Shown: one piece after another, positions 5,213-6,638 of the stretch
Layout: every line of letters begins with the position of its first letter
How positions within the stretch are numbered: the stretch's first letter is position 1
Origin: Lachnospiraceae bacterium UBA7598
Lineage (GTDB): Bacteria; Bacillota; Clostridia; Lachnospirales; Lachnospiraceae
Length of the DNA stretch: 6,638 bases
NCBI GenBank assembly: GCA_002474415.1
Contig: DLQV01000198.1
Coordinates: forward strand, 1-6,638
Direction: 5' to 3'
Translations under genes and position numbers: made by a program
Notes under the pieces: model-generated
Told to the model about the DNA's origin: nothing
Database searches by the model: none
Seen by the model: only the letters and a program-made list of their open reading frames with translations

Positions 5213-6638
5213 ATGAAAAACAAAAGAGATAAGTGCAAAGCTGCATTTTCGATTCGGATGCAGCTGACGGTTGGTTTTGTGATTCCAATTGCATTTTTGA
5301 TTGTAACCGGTGTGGCTTCTTATTCGATGGCATCGAAAGGCCTGCGGAAAAATTATGAGTCTTCTGCCTATAAAGCATTGCAGATGACAATGAATTCTTT
5401 TGATGAATCCATGAAAAATATTTCTGCGATCACTTTGGAACTTGCGCAGGACAGTACAGTGAATGCATATGCGCTTGGAGGATATGATTCGGATACATCA
5501 AAAAATGCACAGGCAAATAAGACAATCAGCAATAATATCAATGTGAAACAGACGTCGAGTACCATGATCGAAGGAATTCATATTATTCCGATATCTACGG
5601 ATAATATTATTACAACACAGAGGCTTTCTGCCAATGAGATGGGAAGCTTTATCGATGAACTTGCTTCTTCGGATGATGCAAATATGCTTGCCGATAATTA
5701 TCTGCACTGGGGATCGACACATGCATTGTTGGATGAAAAGATGGGAATGAATAATTATGCCCTGTATTGCAGTCAGTCGTTTAACAGCGGGGAAAAGCGT
5801 GGAGTGGTCGTCATTGATATCAGCAGGGACAAGGTGAAAGAACTTCTTTCCAAGTTAGATTTTGGTAAGGGATGTTATCTCGCATTTGTTACGGCAGAGG
5901 GGCAGGAACTGAGTAACAGTAAAGCTTTTTCCGTTGATTCTGTCAAAAATCTGAATTATGAAAAATCCTGCAGTTATCTGAATTATAAAGGGAAAAGTTA
6001 TTTCTGCATGACAGTCGGAAGTAAAGTCAATGGCAGCCATATTGTCGCGCTGGTGCCGAAGGCATATATTACAAAAAGTTCGGATAATATCCGAATACTT
6101 ACTATGGGACTGGTTATTGTGTCCTGTCTGCTTGCTTTTACACTGGCTACGGTTCTGATTCGCAATATCACAAGAAATATTAAGAAAAATATTGTGAGAC
6201 TGGATGAGGTGTCCCAGGGAGATCTGAGAGAACAGGAAAATGTGAAGATTTCCAACAATGAGTTTGGAAATCTTCAGCGGGCAGTACTTCGTACCATTTC
6301 AAAAATACGATCGCTGATTCAAATGGTTTCCAACATGAAAGATGAAGTGTTGAAGTCAGGGAAGCGTGTGCAGAAATCCGGTATGGAATTAAACACGATG
6401 ATTGAAAACATGGACGGCCATATGGAGGAGATTAATCAGAGTATTGCACAGCAGAATGAGGCCATTTTATCCTGTGATGAGCAGATGGAGCAGTTGTCGG
6501 TCCAGATTAAGAGTGTAAGCAGCAGTATTGCGGCAACAATTGCCGAAGTGACAAATTCCCAGAAGATGATTGACGAGGGAAAAGTGACACTTGCAGAGAT
6601 GACAAAACAGTCACAGGAGACGGTGGATGCGACCAGCG
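5213..6638 (+). CDS. Methyl-accepting chemotaxis protein, N-terminal 475 residues (3' end outside window)
   Basis: Transmembrane chemoreceptor that passes an extracellular signal to the CheA/CheW complex at the flagellar control system. The frame stays open from ATG 5213 to the right edge. Residues 1-16 are basic and cytosolic; TM1 is about 17-37 (LTVGFVIPIAFLIVTG). Residues 40-290 are an extracellular sensor of double-Cache size, with the strand GVVVIDISRDKVKELL (197-211) typical of Cache domains, and cysteines at 186, 221, 253 and 265. TM2 is about 295-316 (ILTMGLVIVSCLLAFTLATV). A HAMP linker follows at about 317-372 (VSQGDLRE, then NNEFGNLQ), then the start of the helical coiled-coil signalling domain, rich in Gln, Glu, Ser and Met in MCP style. 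The conserved tip that contacts CheA and any C-terminal tether lie beyond the window. No Cache ligand motif can be assigned by eye. Its position right behind a secreted beta-helix protein suggests a glycan-related ligand, which is inference. Confidence 0.88.
   Translation, partial: MKNKRDKCKAAFSIRMQLTVGFVIPIAFLIVTGVASYSMASKGLRKNYESSAYKALQMTMNSFDESMKNISAITLELAQDSTVNAYALGGYDSDTSKNAQANKTISNNINVKQTSSTMIEGIHIIPISTDNIITTQRLSANEMGSFIDELASSDDANMLADNYLHWGSTHALLDEKMGMNNYALYCSQSFNSGEKRGVVVIDISRDKVKELLSKLDFGKGCYLAFVTAEGQELSNSKAFSVDSVKNLNYEKSCSYLNYKGKSYFCMTVGSKVNGSHIVALVPKAYITKSSDNIRILTMGLVIVSCLLAFTLATVLIRNITRNIKKNIVRLDEVSQGDLREQENVKISNNEFGNLQRAVLRTISKIRSLIQMVSNMKDEVLKSGKRVQKSGMELNTMIENMDGHMEEINQSIAQQNEAILSCDEQMEQLSVQIKSVSSSIAATIAEVTNSQKMIDEGKVTLAEMTKQSQETVDATS

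Noticed and set aside
4519..5238. 239-codon open frame on the minus strand across the beta-helix gene end
   Set aside because: It is a shadow of the beta-helix gene, covering its end and the start of the chemoreceptor; its His/Ile-rich sequence shows no recognisable domain.
5560..5595. Flagellar sigma-28 type promoter (CCGATATC at 5588-5595)
   Set aside because: It lies inside the chemoreceptor coding region with no TAAA-like element about 15 bases upstream, so a chance match is more likely.

Overview
The window reads as chromosome of an anaerobic, low-to-medium GC Firmicute, most likely a motile gut-type Lachnospiraceae or related Clostridia. The grounds are a (p)ppGpp synthetase / MBL-fold hydrolase / HemZ gene string, strong AGGAGG-type ribosome binding sites, a C_GCAxxG_C_C redox protein and a chemoreceptor. 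The genus assignment is inference. All five genes are on the + strand. No RNA gene, CRISPR array, transposase or integrase was seen, and no gene-free stretch exceeds 300 bases.

Left half (1-3189): the 3' end of a long RelA/SpoT homologue (stringent response), then a zinc-type metallo-beta-lactamase-fold hydrolase, then a HemZ-type radical SAM protein whose start overlaps the previous stop (ATGA), then a small eight-cysteine C_GCAxxG_C_C protein. Spacing is tight, so the first three genes look like one housekeeping operon; the fourth may be read through from it.

Boundary (3190-3381): a 192-base intergenic stretch rich in structure. It has a 13-base palindrome, a perfect 16-bp inverted repeat, a direct repeat of a 10-mer that can compete for the same partner strand, a second hairpin ending in a T run (the best intrinsic terminator), and a doubled TATACTAT that offers the only plausible -10 elements for the next gene.

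Right half (3382-6638): a visibly more A/T-rich two-gene unit. The first gene encodes a membrane-targeted or secreted, approximately 600-residue protein that looks like a duplicated right-handed beta-helix of the polysaccharide-enzyme type. It belongs to a family I associate from memory with actinobacterial secreted proteins carrying misleading labels. The second, 25 bases downstream, encodes a transmembrane methyl-accepting chemotaxis receptor cut by the window edge. The pairing suggests, but does not prove, that the beta-helix protein acts on or binds a glycan whose products the receptor senses. This pair is the most interesting part of the window.
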